Below are positions 39,243 through 49,314 of a stretch of DNA of 64,000 bases, in pieces. Source of the DNA: Streptomyces flavidovirens DSM 40150 (GTDB taxonomy: Bacteria; Actinomycetota; Actinomycetes; Streptomycetales; Streptomycetaceae); the NCBI RefSeq assembly GCF_000429085.1, contig NZ_AUBE01000002.1, forward strand, positions 412,824-476,823, given 5' to 3'. Position numbers and translations under genes: made by a program. The first letter of the stretch is position 1. The number at the start of each line of letters is the position of its first letter. Under the pieces are notes generated by a model that was not told the origin of the DNA, ran no database searches, and saw only the letters and a program-made list of their open reading frames with translations.

Positions 39243-42074
39243 TCAGTTGCTCCAGTTGCGTGCGGCAGGAGAAGCCGTCCGCCAGGAGCTCCGTTCCCGG
39301 GCGGCGTCGCGTACCGACGGGAGCAGTTGTTCCTCGGCGCAGGCGACCGACACGTCGTAGTGGCCGCGCTCGAATCCGAAGTTCCCCGCGAGGCCGCAGC
39401 AGCCACCGCTCAGGGCGCCGGTGAGACCGGCCCGCTCCCGCAGCCGCTGTTCCGCCGCGTCGCCCAGTACGGCGTGCTGGTGGCAGTGGGTCTGGCCCGC
39501 TGCCGGGCGGTCGATCCTCGGGGGCTGCCAGTGCGGGGCGTACTCCTCCAGGGTCTGCGCGAAGGTGCGTACCGAGGAGGCGAGGGCGGCCGCTCTCGGG
39601 TCGTCCGGCAGCAGCTCGGGGAGGTCGGCCTTGAGGGTGGCCGCGCAGCTCGGTTCCAGGACGACGACGGGCAGCCCGGCGGCGCGTTCCATGCCGTCCA
39701 GGGTGCGGCGCATGACCGCGCGGGCCCGGTCGAGCTGTCCGGTGGAGACGTACGTCAGGCCGCAGCACAGCTGCCGCGGTGGCATCACGACCCGCAGACC
39801 GGCCGCTTCCAGTGCGCGCACCGCGGCCCGGCCGACGTCCGGCGTGAGGTGGTTGGTGAAGGTGTCGGGCCACAGGACGACCGTGGTGGCCCCCGGTGCG
39901 CCGGACCGCTCACGCCCCCGCCCCGCCCTGTTCCGCCTCCGCCACCAGCTCCGCAGAGTGCTGGGGGCAAGGGTGGGCAGGTCGCGCTCCGGGGCGATCC
40001 CGCCCAGGCGCTTCACGAGAGCGGCCAGCGGGCGTACCCGCGAAGCGGCGCCCAGCACACCCGCGAACGGAGCCGCCGCGCGCAGCCACACGGGAAGCCG
40101 GCCCATCGCGTAGTGCGCTGCGGGACGCAGCCGGCCCTTGTAGTGGTGGTGCAGGAATTCCGCCTTGTACGTCGCCATGTCGACGCCCACCGGGCAGTCG
40201 CTCCTGCACCCCTTGCACGACAGGCACAGGTCGAGTGCGTCCCGTACCTCCCGCGACCGCCAGCCGTCCGTGACGACTTCCCCGGCGAGCATTTCGTGCA
40301 GCAGGCGCGCGCGCCCGCGCGTGGAGTGCTGTTCGTCTCCGGTGACGCGGAAGGAGGGGCACATGACACCCGCTCCGGCCGCCGACTCGGTGCGGCACTT
40401 CGCGACGCCCACACAGCGGCGTACGGCGGCCGGGAAATCCCCGCCGTCGTGCGGGTACGCGAAGGCGACGTCCACGTGCTCCCTGGGCAGCACCGCGAAG
40501 CGCAGATTCTCGTCCAGCCGGGCGGGGCGGGCGAGCACACCCGGGTTCATTCCGCCGGCCGGGTCCCACACGTCCTTGAAGCGGCCGAAGAGGGCGACGA
40601 GTTCGTTCCCGTACATCTTCGGGAGCAGTTCCGCGCGTGCCTGTCCGTCGCCGTGCTCCCCGGACAGTGAGCCGCCGTGGGCGACGACGAGTTCCGCCTG
40701 GTCCTCGGAGAAGGCGCGGAAGCGGCGTACGCCGGTCTCACTGAGGAGGTCGAAGTCGATACGGACGTGGATGCAGCCATCGCCGAAGTGGCCGTACGGC
40801 GTGCCGCGCAGGCCGTGCTCGGCGAGCAGCGACCTGAAGTCCCGCAGGTACGCGCCGAGCCGTGCGGGCGGTACGGCGCAGTCCTCCCAGCCGGGCCACG
40901 CCTCGCTCCCGTCCGGCATCCGTGTCGCCGTACCGCTGGCGTCCTCGCGGACGCGCCACAGGGCGCGCTGTCCGGCCGGGTCGGTGACGACCGTTCCGTC
41001 GAGCGCCTGGGCGGCCTTCACGAGCCGCTCGGCGCGGGAGAGCGCTTCGGCGGGCGAGTCCCCGCCCATCTCCACGAAGAGCCAGGCGGAGCCGCGCGGG
41101 AGCAGCCTCCGTTCGTTCTCGGGGACGAGGTCTTCGGCCATGCCTTCCACGGTGAGCGGGCCGTACGGGAGGAGTGCGGGCGCGGCCTCGGCCGCGGCGC
41201 TCTCACCGGCGTACCCGAGAACGGCGAGTGCTCGTGCTCCGGGTGCTTCCACCAGACGTACGGTCGCCTCACTCACCACGCCGAGCGTTCCCTCGCTTCC
41301 GCAGAACGCGCGGGCGAGGTTCACCCCGTTCTCGGGGAGCAACGCGTCCAGGGCGTATCCCGAGATACGGCGCGGCAGCTCGGGGAAGCCGGTGCGCAGG
41401 AGCGCGAGGTTGCCGTTCACCAGTGCGCGCAGGCCTTCGGGTGCGCCCTGCCAGCCCTCGGCCAGGCGCAGCTCGTCGCCGCCGTACGTGACGACGGACA
41501 GGTCGTAGAGGTTGTCGGCCGTCGTGCCCCACGCCACCGAGTGCGAGCCGCACGAGTTGTTCCCGATCATGCCGCCGAGCGTGCAGCGGCTGTGCGTGGA
41601 GGGGTCCGGCCCGAAGGTCAGCCCGTACGTCCCCGCCGCGGCCCGCAGATCGTCGAGGACGACGCCCGGCTGCACCACGACCGTACGGGTCTCGGGGTCC
41701 AGGTCCGTGATCGCGCGCATGTGGCGCGTGAAGTCGAGGACGACGCCGGTGCCGGTCGCCTGCCCGGCGATCGACGTGCCGCCGCCGCGCGGCACGACGG
41801 GCACCCCGTGCGCCCGGCAGACGGCGAGCGCGGCGGCCACGTCGGCGGTGTCGCGCGGCGCGACGACACCGAGCGGCACGCGCCGGTAGTTGGAGGCGTC
41901 CATCGTCATCAGGGCGCGCGCCGCCGCGTCGAAGGCGACGTCACCGCGCACGGCCGCGCGCAGCTCGCGCGCCAGCGCCGCCGTGTCGTGCCCGCGCCGC
42001 CCCTCGCCCCGCCCGTCACGCCGGTCACGCCCGTCACGCCCGTCGTGCTCGCGCTCGTCACGCTGCTCAGCCAT
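39243..42074 (-). CDS. FAD-linked oxidase/Fe-S oxidoreductase fusion (D-lactate/glycolate dehydrogenase type), C-terminus frameshifted
   Basis: The 943-residue fusion has an FAD-binding_4 domain (GVPVVPRGGGTSIAGQATGT; SRCTLGGMIGNNSCGSHSVA), an FAD-oxidase C-terminal domain (GHFGDGCIHVRIDFD), a ferredoxin-like Fe-S segment with CLSCKGCRSDCPVGVD, and a CCG domain (LCCGLTYVSTG, SGGCCGLAGNFGFERGHYDV). It would oxidise a 2-hydroxyacid and pass electrons to the quinone pool. Near 39300 the frame changes: the expected tail (GTELLADGFSCRTQLEQLTG, with a conserved Cys) continues in another frame to a stop at 39187. One missing base in GCCGCCCGGG explains this. The N-terminus has a 9 bp repeat (about 41995-42060) coding Asp/Gly/Arg repeats. 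Confidence 0.88.
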   Translation of the reverse strand: MAEQRDEREHDGRDGRDRRDGRGEGRRGHDTAALARELRAAVRGDVAFDAAARALMTMDASNYRRVPLGVVAPRDTADVAAALAVCRAHGVPVVPRGGGTSIAGQATGTGVVLDFTRHMRAITDLDPETRTVVVQPGVVLDDLRAAAGTYGLTFGPDPSTHSRCTLGGMIGNNSCGSHSVAWGTTADNLYDLSVVTYGGDELRLAEGWQGAPEGLRALVNGNLALLRTGFPELPRRISGYALDALLPENGVNLARAFCGSEGTLGVVSEATVRLVEAPGARALAVLGYAGESAAAEAAPALLPYGPLTVEGMAEDLVPENERRLLPRGSAWLFVEMGGDSPAEALSRAERLVKAAQALDGTVVTDPAGQRALWRVREDASGTATRMPDGSEAWPGWEDCAVPPARLGAYLRDFRSLLAEHGLRGTPYGHFGDGCIHVRIDFDLLSETGVRRFRAFSEDQAELVVAHGGSLSGEHGDGQARAELLPKMYGNELVALFGRFKDVWDPAGGMNPGVLARPARLDENLRFAVLPREHVDVAFAYPHDGGDFPAAVRRCVGVAKCRTESAAGAGVMCPSFRVTGDEQHSTRGRARLLHEMLAGEVVTDGWRSREVRDALDLCLSCKGCRSDCPVGVDMATYKAEFLHHHYKGRLRPAAHYAMGRLPVWLRAAAPFAGVLGAASRVRPLAALVKRLGGIAPERDLPTLAPSTLRSWWRRRNRAGRGRERSGAPGATTVVLWPDTFTNHLTPDVGRAAVRALEAAGLRVVMPPRQLCCGLTYVSTGQLDRARAVMRRTLDGMERAAGLPVVVLEPSCAATLKADLPELLPDDPRAAALASSVRTFAQTLEEYAPHWQPPRIDRPAAGQTHCHQHAVLGDAAEQRLRERAGLTGALSGGCCGLAGNFGFERGHYDVSVACAEEQLLPSVRDAARERSSWRTASPAARNWSN

Positions 42075-42201
42075 GCGCTCAAGGATGCCGACGACGCACC
42101 GCTCCCGGCGAGGCCGCGGACGCGCGCTCGGGTTCGGGTTCGGGCTCGGTACGCCGAAAGGGTGAAGATCGGCGCAGCAGCAACGGGGCCGGACGGGGTA
42201 A

Positions 42202-43419
<1,218 letters not shown>

Positions 43420-43451
43420 CTGTAGCTCTAGCTGTACGACATAGGTACGGC

Positions 43452-43489
43452 AAGGGGCCCGGCGCGACACCGTCGCGCCGGGCCCCTTT
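43452..43489 (+). terminator. intrinsic terminator after serC
   Basis: AAGGGGCCCGGCGCGAC (43452-43468), loop ACC, GTCGCGCCGGGCCCCTT (43472-43488): a 17 bp perfect stem followed by TC, 33 bp after the serC stop. Confidence 0.88.
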
Positions 43490-43614
43490 CCGTGCACCCG
43501 CCGGACGCGCCGGTTCCACGCTCGGCCGATAACCGCTCTACCCAGGTCGCGTCCCGCTGCCTACAGTCCGAAGGGTTCCGGCGCTTCCATCACCGGCCGG
43601 AACCGCTTGAACGT

Positions 43615-43630
43615 TTGACATGTACATGTC
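43615..43630. promoter_or_regulatory. -35 element overlapped by a 14-base palindrome upstream of DUF4360 gene
   Basis: TTGACA (43615-43620) overlaps GACATGTACATGTC (43617-43630), a perfect palindrome, about 60 bp upstream of ATG 43689. A bound dimer would cover the -35. No good TANNNT follows at 17-18 bp, so the promoter assignment is moderate. Confidence 0.42.
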
Positions 43631-43688
43631 GCTCCACAGTTCCTTCGGTTGCACCCCCCTTGTTCGCCCGACGACCGATCGGAGCACC

Positions 43689-44375
43689 ATGCCCGGACAC
43701 ACGCCAGGACAGCGAGCGTTACTCGTCGGCGGTGCGGCCGCCGCGCTGCTCGCCTCCACTCTGTTCGCACAGAACGCCTCAGCGGCCGAAGACGCCGCGG
43801 CCCACGGGATCGTCGCACCGCCCGACAAGATCGTCATCGAGATAGCGACCGTCAACGGCTCGGGCTGCCGGCAAGGGACGGCCGCCGTCGCCGTCTCCCC
43901 GGACAACACGGCCTTCACCGTCACGTACAGCGACTACCTCGCACAGGTTGGCCTGGGCGCGAAGCCGACCGACTTCCGCAAGAACTGTCAGCTCAACCTG
44001 ATCGTGCATGTCCCGCACGGCTTCACCTACGCGGTCGCCAGCGCCGACTACCGCGGTTACGCCCGCCTCCAGGCCGGCGCCACCGCCGTCCAGAAGGCGT
44101 CGTACTACTTCCAGGGCTCGCCCGACACGGCGTCCAGGACCCACCCGCACACCGGGCCGTACGACAACAACTGGCAGGCGACCGACGAAACCGACTGGGG
44201 CCAGCTCGTCTGGGCGCCCTGCGGCGTGAAGCGGAACTTCAACATCAACACCGAACTGCGGGTCAGCGCGGGCACCTCGGACCCGACGAAGACGAACAGC
44301 TTCATCACCATGGACTCGACGGACGGCGACATCAAGACCATCTACCGGCTGGCCTGGAAGGAGTGCCCGGCCTAG
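43689..44375 (+). CDS. secreted DUF4360-family protein
   Basis: The 228-residue precursor has a signal peptide (QRALLVGGAAAALLASTLFA, then QNASAAED with an Ala-x-Ala cleavage site). The mature domain matches DUF4360: IEIATVNGSGCRQGTAAVAV, FRKNCQLNLIVHVPHGFTYA, and paired Cys including APCGVKRNFNINTELRV and a penultimate-region Cys. It is extracellular, with a probable beta-sandwich fold; function is unknown. GGAG lies just upstream of ATG 43689. It ends at a terminator shared with the convergent exporter operon. Confidence 0.88.
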   Translation: MPGHTPGQRALLVGGAAAALLASTLFAQNASAAEDAAAHGIVAPPDKIVIEIATVNGSGCRQGTAAVAVSPDNTAFTVTYSDYLAQVGLGAKPTDFRKNCQLNLIVHVPHGFTYAVASADYRGYARLQAGATAVQKASYYFQGSPDTASRTHPHTGPYDNNWQATDETDWGQLVWAPCGVKRNFNINTELRVSAGTSDPTKTNSFITMDSTDGDIKTIYRLAWKECPA

Positions 44376-44383
44376 CCACCACC

Positions 44384-44416
44384 GGGGTGGGCCCGCCCCC
44401 CTCACGGGCCCACCCC
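44384..44416. terminator. bidirectional hairpin terminator
   Basis: GGGGTGGGCCCG (44384-44395) and CGGGCCCACCCC (44405-44416), 12 bp perfect stem with a 9-base loop, between convergent stops 44375 and 44434. Confidence 0.8.
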
Positions 44417-44433
44417 TCAACCGGGCCGGCGAC

Positions 44434-45282
44434 TCAGCGGCTCAACGCCTGGAACCGCCGCACCGCCAGCGGCAGGAACACCGCCGTGATCAGCAGCGGC
44501 CAGACCACCGCCATCAGCACCGCGTTGTCCTCGATCCACGTGCCGCCGCTCACCGGCTGCCCGAACAGCTCACGGGTCGCCGTGACCGTCGACGAGACGG
44601 GGTTCCAGGCCGCGACCGGACCCAGCCAGCTCGGCATCAGGGACGGCGCCACGAAGATGCTGGAGATCATCGTCAGCGGGAACGCCACCGCGTAGAGCCC
44701 GCCGGCCGCTTCCGCACTGGGCACCAGCAGCCCCAGCCAGACGCCCACCCAGATCAGGCTGAAGCGCAGCAGCAGGAGCAGCCCGAAGGCCCCCACCGCG
44801 GCCGGCGCGCCGCCCTCGGCCTCCCAGCCGATGAGGACGGCGGTCACCGCGAGGATCGTCAACTCGGCGCAGGCGACCAGCAGATCGGACACGCCTCGCC
44901 CGGACGCCACCGCCGACGGTGCCATCGGCATGGAGCGGAACCGGTCGATGACGCCCTTCGTGGAGTCGGTGACCACGGCCATCGTCGTGTTCATGAACCC
45001 GAAGGCCATGGTGGAGGCGAACATGCCGGGCATCAGGAACTCCCGGTAGTCCCCGTCCCCGGGCACCGCCATCGCCTCGCCGAAGACGAACCCGTACAGC
45101 AGCACGGAGACGATCGGGAATCCGAGCTGCCAGACGATGGTGACGGGCTGGCGCCGGTAGTGGGTGAGGGTGCGCCTGGTGACGTTCCAGCAGTCCGCCA
45201 GGGCCCAGTACAGCCGTCGTTCGGGTCCCGTCGGGACCGGTTCCGTCGCGGTGCTCATGGTGTGGGTGTTCGCCGTGCTCAT
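44434..45282 (-). CDS. ABC-2 type exporter permease (DrrB-like)
   Basis: The 282-residue membrane protein has six predicted helices ([80 protein letters not shown]) and the family loop [20 protein letters not shown], as in daunorubicin-resistance DrrB. Its ATG overlaps the ATPase stop by four bases (ATGA 45279-45282). With that ATPase it forms a drug or lipid exporter controlled by the divergent TetR gene. Confidence 0.93.
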   Translation of the reverse strand: MSTANTHTMSTATEPVPTGPERRLYWALADCWNVTRRTLTHYRRQPVTIVWQLGFPIVSVLLYGFVFGEAMAVPGDGDYREFLMPGMFASTMAFGFMNTTMAVVTDSTKGVIDRFRSMPMAPSAVASGRGVSDLLVACAELTILAVTAVLIGWEAEGGAPAAVGAFGLLLLLRFSLIWVGVWLGLLVPSAEAAGGLYAVAFPLTMISSIFVAPSLMPSWLGPVAAWNPVSSTVTATRELFGQPVSGGTWIEDNAVLMAVVWPLLITAVFLPLAVRRFQALSR

Positions 45283-46271
45283 GCTGCTGCCTCCAGTTCC
45301 GCGCGGTGTCCGGTCAGGCGCAGGAATACGTCGTCGAGGCTCGGCCTGCGCAGCCCGATGTCCTCCACCGCGATCCCCTCGTCCTGGAGGGTTCGCGCCA
45401 CCTCCGTCAGCGCCGCCACCCGGTCGCCCACCTGCGCGTGCGCCCGCAGGGCCACTTCGTCCGTCTCCGGTTCGGTCGCCGAGACCCTGGCGATCACCTT
45501 GGCGGCCACCGCGAGGTCCGCCGCCCGGGCGACGACGACTTCGATACGGTCGCCGCCGACCCGGTTCTTCAGGCCGTCGGGGGTGTCGTCGGCTATGGTG
45601 CGGCCCCGGTCGATGACGGTGATGTGCGAGGCGAGCCTGTCGGCCTCGTCCAGGTACTGGGTCGTCAGCAGTACGGTCGTTCCCCCGGCGACCAAGGCCC
45701 GTACCGCATCCCACACTTCACCGCGCCCGCGCGGATCGAGCCCGGTGGTCGGCTCGTCGAGGAAGAGCACCTGCGGGGCGAGGATCATCGACGCGGCGAG
45801 GTCGAGCCGGCGCCGCATTCCGCCGCTGTACGCGCCCACGCCCTTGTCGGCGGCCTCCACCAGATCGAACTGCTCCAGTAGCTCACCGGCCCGCACCCTC
45901 GCCCGTTTGCCGCCCAGGTGGAAGAGACGGCCGAACATTTCGAGGTTCTGCCGCCCGGTCAGGACCTCGTCCAGCGCCGCGTACTGGCCGGTGAGGCCGA
46001 TCCGGCGGCGTACGAGCCGGGGATCGCGGCGCACGTCGATGCCCGCGACCTCGGCCCGGCCGCCGTCGAACTTGAGCAGCGTGGCCAGGGCGCGGACGGC
46101 GGTCGTCTTGCCCGCGCCGTTGGGGCCGAGCAGACCGTGGACGGTGCCCGCGCGGACGGCGAGGTCGAAGCCGTCGAGGGCGAGCTTGTGGGGACCGCCC
46201 TTCGCGCCCTTCTTCTCGGCGTACCGCTTCTGGAGACCTTCCGCCCGGACGGCGTAACCGGTGGCACTCAC
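45279..46271 (-). CDS. daunorubicin-resistance-type ABC transporter ATP-binding protein (DrrA-like)
   Basis: The 330-residue ATPase has Walker [10 protein letters not shown], signature [12 protein letters not shown], Walker [14 protein letters not shown], switch region [11 protein letters not shown], and the DrrA C-terminal extension ([16 protein letters not shown]). GTG 46271 is used because GGAAGG lies eight bases upstream; GTG 46292 in frame is the alternative. No antibiotic biosynthesis genes are near, so the substrate may be an external toxicant. Confidence 0.94.
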   Translation of the reverse strand: MSATGYAVRAEGLQKRYAEKKGAKGGPHKLALDGFDLAVRAGTVHGLLGPNGAGKTTAVRALATLLKFDGGRAEVAGIDVRRDPRLVRRRIGLTGQYAALDEVLTGRQNLEMFGRLFHLGGKRARVRAGELLEQFDLVEAADKGVGAYSGGMRRRLDLAASMILAPQVLFLDEPTTGLDPRGRGEVWDAVRALVAGGTTVLLTTQYLDEADRLASHITVIDRGRTIADDTPDGLKNRVGGDRIEVVVARAADLAVAAKVIARVSATEPETDEVALRAHAQVGDRVAALTEVARTLQDEGIAVEDIGLRRPSLDDVFLRLTGHRAELEAAA

Positions 46272-46298
46272 AAGGGGATTCCTTCCGCTCACGACATA

Positions 46299-46340
46299 AC
46301 TGAGTACGGCGTACTCTGATGAGAGTACACCGTACTCAGT
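46299..46340. promoter_or_regulatory. two tandem TetR operators between DrrAB-type exporter and its regulator
   Basis: GAGTAC-GGC-GTACTC (46302-46316) and GAGTAC-ACC-GTACTC (46323-46337) are two near-identical palindromes with centres 21 bp apart, two helical turns. Together they also form a 19-base imperfect inverted repeat around GATG, with one mismatch. They lie 28 bp upstream of the exporter start and 32 bp upstream of the TetR start. Confidence 0.8.
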
Positions 46341-46356
46341 TTCTGTCCAGAAGATT

Positions 46357-46362
46357 TAGAGT
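46357..46362 (+). promoter_or_regulatory. -10 element of leaderless TetR gene
   Basis: TAGAGT ends six bases before ATG 46369 with no SD between. The corresponding -35 region falls in the second operator (46323-46337), which predicts autorepression. Confidence 0.5.
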
Positions 46363-46368
46363 GGGCCC

Positions 46369-47151
46369 ATGAACAAGACGACCGGGACGGGCGACACGAG
46401 CACCACCAGTGGCAGCGGCGACATCGGCCGCAGTCTGGAACTCCTCTGGGGTACGGGGGAACGCCCCAGCCGCGGCCCCAAGCCCGGCCTCACGCTCGAC
46501 CGGATCGTCGCCGCGGCGGTCGCGATCGCCGACGCCGAGGGCCTGGACGCGGTGTCGATGCGCCGCCTGTCCACCGAGCTCGGCACCGGCACCATGTCGC
46601 TGTACCGCTACGTACCGGGGAAGGCCGAGCTGCTCGACCTGATGGTCGACCGCGTGCAGGGCGAGCCGCTCGACGCCGTCGACGCGCGGGAGCCGGTGGG
46701 CTGGCGGACTGCCGTGGAGTCCATGGCCCGTACGCACCTCGATCTCCTGCGGCGCCACCCCTGGCTGCTGAAGCTCAACCAGGCGCGCACGGTCCTCGGC
46801 CCGTCCGCCGTGCGCGGCCTCGAAGTGTCACTGGCCGGGCTCCAGGACATGGGGCTGGGAGACCAGGAGCTGATCTCCGCGATCATCACGGTCCAGAGCT
46901 TCGTCATCGGCGTCGCCCGGATGGAGGCCGAGGCCACCGAGGCGGCCAAGGAGACGGGGCTGAGCCACGAGGAGTTCTGGGGAAGCCAGCTGCCGTACCT
47001 GGAACGGGCGATGGCGAGCGGCGTGTTCCCGCTGGTGGCCGGGCTCGACGAGAACGCCTTCGCCACCGACTTCGACCACTTCGGCTTCGGACTGCGCCGG
47101 TTGATCGCCGGCTTCGAGACCCTGGTGGCGGAGCGCGCGCGGGAAAAGTGA
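46369..47151 (+). CDS. TetR-family regulator with TetR_C domain, controls the divergent exporter
   Basis: The 260-residue regulator has an HTH at about 40-85 (LDRIVAAAVAIADAEGLDAV, LSTELGTGTMSLYRYVPGKA) and a tetracycline-repressor-like C-terminal domain (MARTHLDLLRRHPWLLKLNQ, LISAIITVQSFVIGVARMEA). It is divergent from DrrA/DrrB-like genes across two tandem operators. A TAGAGT -10 sits directly before ATG 46369, so the mRNA is probably leaderless. The expected role is ligand-relieved repression of both directions. Confidence 0.93.
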   Translation: MNKTTGTGDTSTTSGSGDIGRSLELLWGTGERPSRGPKPGLTLDRIVAAAVAIADAEGLDAVSMRRLSTELGTGTMSLYRYVPGKAELLDLMVDRVQGEPLDAVDAREPVGWRTAVESMARTHLDLLRRHPWLLKLNQARTVLGPSAVRGLEVSLAGLQDMGLGDQELISAIITVQSFVIGVARMEAEATEAAKETGLSHEEFWGSQLPYLERAMASGVFPLVAGLDENAFATDFDHFGFGLRRLIAGFETLVAERAREK

Positions 47152-47228
47152 CCGGCGTCGGGCGGTGTATCCAGCCTCGGCGTGCCCCGCGTCAGGGCGT
47201 TTCCCCCGTCAAGCCGGTGTATCGGGAC

Positions 47229-47954
47229 TCAGGGAGTGCCGGTCGCCACGGCCGGTTGCTGTCCCTCGTCCCGCTGCGCCACCCGTGCGTTCAGAATGAG
47301 CACCACACCGGCCGCCACAATCCACACCCCCAGCAGCACGGGCGTGGCCCAGGCGCTGAACATCGCGCCCAGCGACAGCACCGCCACCACGAACCCGAAC
47401 CACGCGAGCCACATCGGCACGGCCCGCGACTCGCGCGCCACGCGCCAGACCGCGAACAGCAGCACCGCCGCCCCGGCCATCGACGCGATCGCCGCGGCGT
47501 ACGCCAGGTCCAGGAGCAGGATCGCGATGTGCGCCGTCTGCGGGCCGACGCGGAACACGTCCGAAGTGCTCGCCGTGATCGCGAACATGTTGCCGGCGAT
47601 CGCCGACACCATGAGCAGCACGGTGAACACGGTGCCGCCCACCAGCACGAGGTGGGAGCGGTTGCCCGCCAGGCGCCCCAGCGCGACCAGGAAGAACATG
47701 AACAGCAGGCCCGCGGCCAGCAGCATCAGGGCCGAGGTCTCCGCCAGCGCCTGATTGCTGTCCTTCGCATAGAAGGTCACGACATTCCTGATCGCGCCCG
47801 GACCGGTCGTGTCGGGCGTACGCAGCCACAGGATGTGCCCGGCGATCAGCAGCGCCCCGCCCACCACCCCGGCGATCCCCGGCCAAAGGTCTCGGTGGGG
47901 GGCGGGTTCCGGATGAGACGTGGCGGAAGGGGTTTGCATGCTCTGTGACGCCAT
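47229..47954 (-). CDS. multi-pass membrane protein, DUF4386-like
   Basis: The 241-residue protein has about six to seven transmembrane helices (LWPGIAGVVGGALLIAGHIL, SALMLLAAGLLFMFFLVALG, LVLVGGTVFTVLLMVSAIAG, AGAAVLLFAVWRVARES, LGVWIVAAGVVLILNA). GGGAGG stands eight bases before ATG 47954. Hydropathy and the FYAKDSNQALAET loop resemble DUF4386-type proteins; no transport or catalytic motif is visible. It is downstream of and possibly co-transcribed with the GNAT-AAA+ gene, although 70 bp separate them. Confidence 0.82.
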   Translation of the reverse strand: MASQSMQTPSATSHPEPAPHRDLWPGIAGVVGGALLIAGHILWLRTPDTTGPGAIRNVVTFYAKDSNQALAETSALMLLAAGLLFMFFLVALGRLAGNRSHLVLVGGTVFTVLLMVSAIAGNMFAITASTSDVFRVGPQTAHIAILLLDLAYAAAIASMAGAAVLLFAVWRVARESRAVPMWLAWFGFVVAVLSLGAMFSAWATPVLLGVWIVAAGVVLILNARVAQRDEGQQPAVATGTP

Positions 47955-48003
47955 GATCGTGGCCTCCCACTGACGTGAGCATCCCCGAGCCGTCTGTCCT
48001 ATT

Positions 48004-48039
48004 TTGTCAGAACCGTGCGTGTTGTCAGAACCGGGCGTG
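48004..48039. repeat. 18 bp tandem duplication at the end of the GNAT-AAA+ gene
   Basis: TTGTCAGAACCGTGCGTG (48004-48021) is followed directly by TTGTCAGAACCGGGCGTG (48022-48039), one mismatch. The second copy contains the gene's stop codon; the first lies just downstream and keeps a duplicate stop. Confidence 0.85.
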
Positions 48040-49314
48040 CGCCGTGATGTCCGCATCGAACTGATCGACCATCGCGGGCGTCACCGTCGGCCGGCACTGC
48101 GCGATGGCCGCCAGATAGTCCTCCGTACTCGCGCCGAGCGCGCGCGGATCGCCCGTACCGGCTCCGATCTCCTCCAGGTCCCGCTCGAACGCGGCCTGAG
48201 CGGCGATGCGCGCCGCGTGCTCGATGTCGGCCGGAGTGAACAGCTCGGTGGCCGCCACCAGCCGCGCCACGTCCACATCCGCCCTGCCGTTCGTGTACCT
48301 GGCCCAGATCGCCGCCCGCGCCGCCGTGTCCGGCGTACCGATCGGGATGAGGTAGTCGAACCGTCCGGGCCGCAGGAACGCCGGGTCGAGCGACCGGATG
48401 GAGTTGGTCGCGCACACCAGCAGCCGCTCGTCGCCCTCCCGGAAGCCCGGTATCAGCTTGAGCAGCTCATTGGTCACTCCGTGCATGCCGCCGGGCTGCG
48501 CGGGCTCGGTCCGTACGGGAGCGATCTCCTCGACCTCGTCGATGAAGACGAGCACCCGCTCCAGCTCGGCGATGCGGGCGAACGCGTCGCGCAGGGCGGC
48601 CGCGAGATTGCCCTCGTCGGCCAGCCGCGAGGGCAGCAGCTCGACGAACGGCCAGCCGAGCTTGGAAGCGATGCCTCGCGCGAACGTCGTCTTGCCGGTT
48701 CCGGGAGGCCCGAAAAGAGCAACCGCACGCGGCGGCCGTACGCCGTGCCGGGCGGCTCGCTCCGGCTGCGCGAGCGGCAGTACGACGCGCCGCTCGATCA
48801 GGTCCTTCTCCGCCTCCATGCCCGCCACCTTGGCCCAGAGGTCGCTGGGCAGGAAGCGCCCGCCGAGATCCTCCAGGAGGCTGGCGGAAGGGCCGTGCAG
48901 CGGCTCGACCTTCTCGAAGTACGCCACGGCGGGCCGGCGGGTGTACCCCGCGTTGAGCAGCCCCTCGCCGAGGAGATCCTCCTCGGGCAGTACGTACGCG
49001 ATACGCCCCACCCGGGCGGCGACGAGCCGTCGCTCCAGCTCCACGAGAAGCGCACTGGCCAGACCGCGTCCGCGCCAGGCGGAGGAGATCGCGATACGCA
49101 TCACCCAGGCACGCTCACCGGCCACGCACGCGAGCGCCGCACCGATGGGGACGCCCTGGTGCACGGCGACGACGGCGGGCTGCCGTGAGGTGAGCGCACC
49201 GATGCACTCGGCGAGCGAGAAGACGGACTCCTGCCCGAGCTCGGCCGTGGTGTCGATCAGGTGGACCACTGCCGCGAGATCGCTCTCGCGGTAGTCGTGG
49301 ATGAGCCAGTTCAC
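48025..49314 (-). CDS. GNAT acetyltransferase domain fused to AAA+ ATPase
   Basis: The 429-residue protein has an N-terminal GNAT domain (VHLIDTTAELGQESVFSLAE; motif A RIAISSAWRGRGLASALLVE with R81-G-R-G-L-A86, the acetyl-CoA loop) and an AAA+ domain. AAA+ motifs are Walker A GPPGTGKT (202-209), Walker B RVLVFIDEVEEIAPV, sensor 1 LLVCATNSIRSLDPAF, and Arg-finger region RPGRFDYLIPIGTP, ending in a helical lid. GTG 49314 follows GAGGGGCGGTATCG. The fusion suggests ATP-driven remodelling coupled to acetylation of the same client. The client is unknown. Confidence 0.92.
   Translation of the reverse strand: MNWLIHDYRESDLAAVVHLIDTTAELGQESVFSLAECIGALTSRQPAVVAVHQGVPIGAALACVAGERAWVMRIAISSAWRGRGLASALLVELERRLVAARVGRIAYVLPEEDLLGEGLLNAGYTRRPAVAYFEKVEPLHGPSASLLEDLGGRFLPSDLWAKVAGMEAEKDLIERRVVLPLAQPERAARHGVRPPRAVALFGPPGTGKTTFARGIASKLGWPFVELLPSRLADEGNLAAALRDAFARIAELERVLVFIDEVEEIAPVRTEPAQPGGMHGVTNELLKLIPGFREGDERLLVCATNSIRSLDPAFLRPGRFDYLIPIGTPDTAARAAIWARYTNGRADVDVARLVAATELFTPADIEHAARIAAQAAFERDLEEIGAGTGDPRALGASTEDYLAAIAQCRPTVTPAMVDQFDADITAHARF

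Noticed and set aside
44434..47151. DrrAB-type exporter as sign of an antibiotic gene cluster
   Set aside because: No polyketide, peptide or terpene synthase or tailoring set lies nearby; the SnoaL-like gene at 58.6 kb is isolated.
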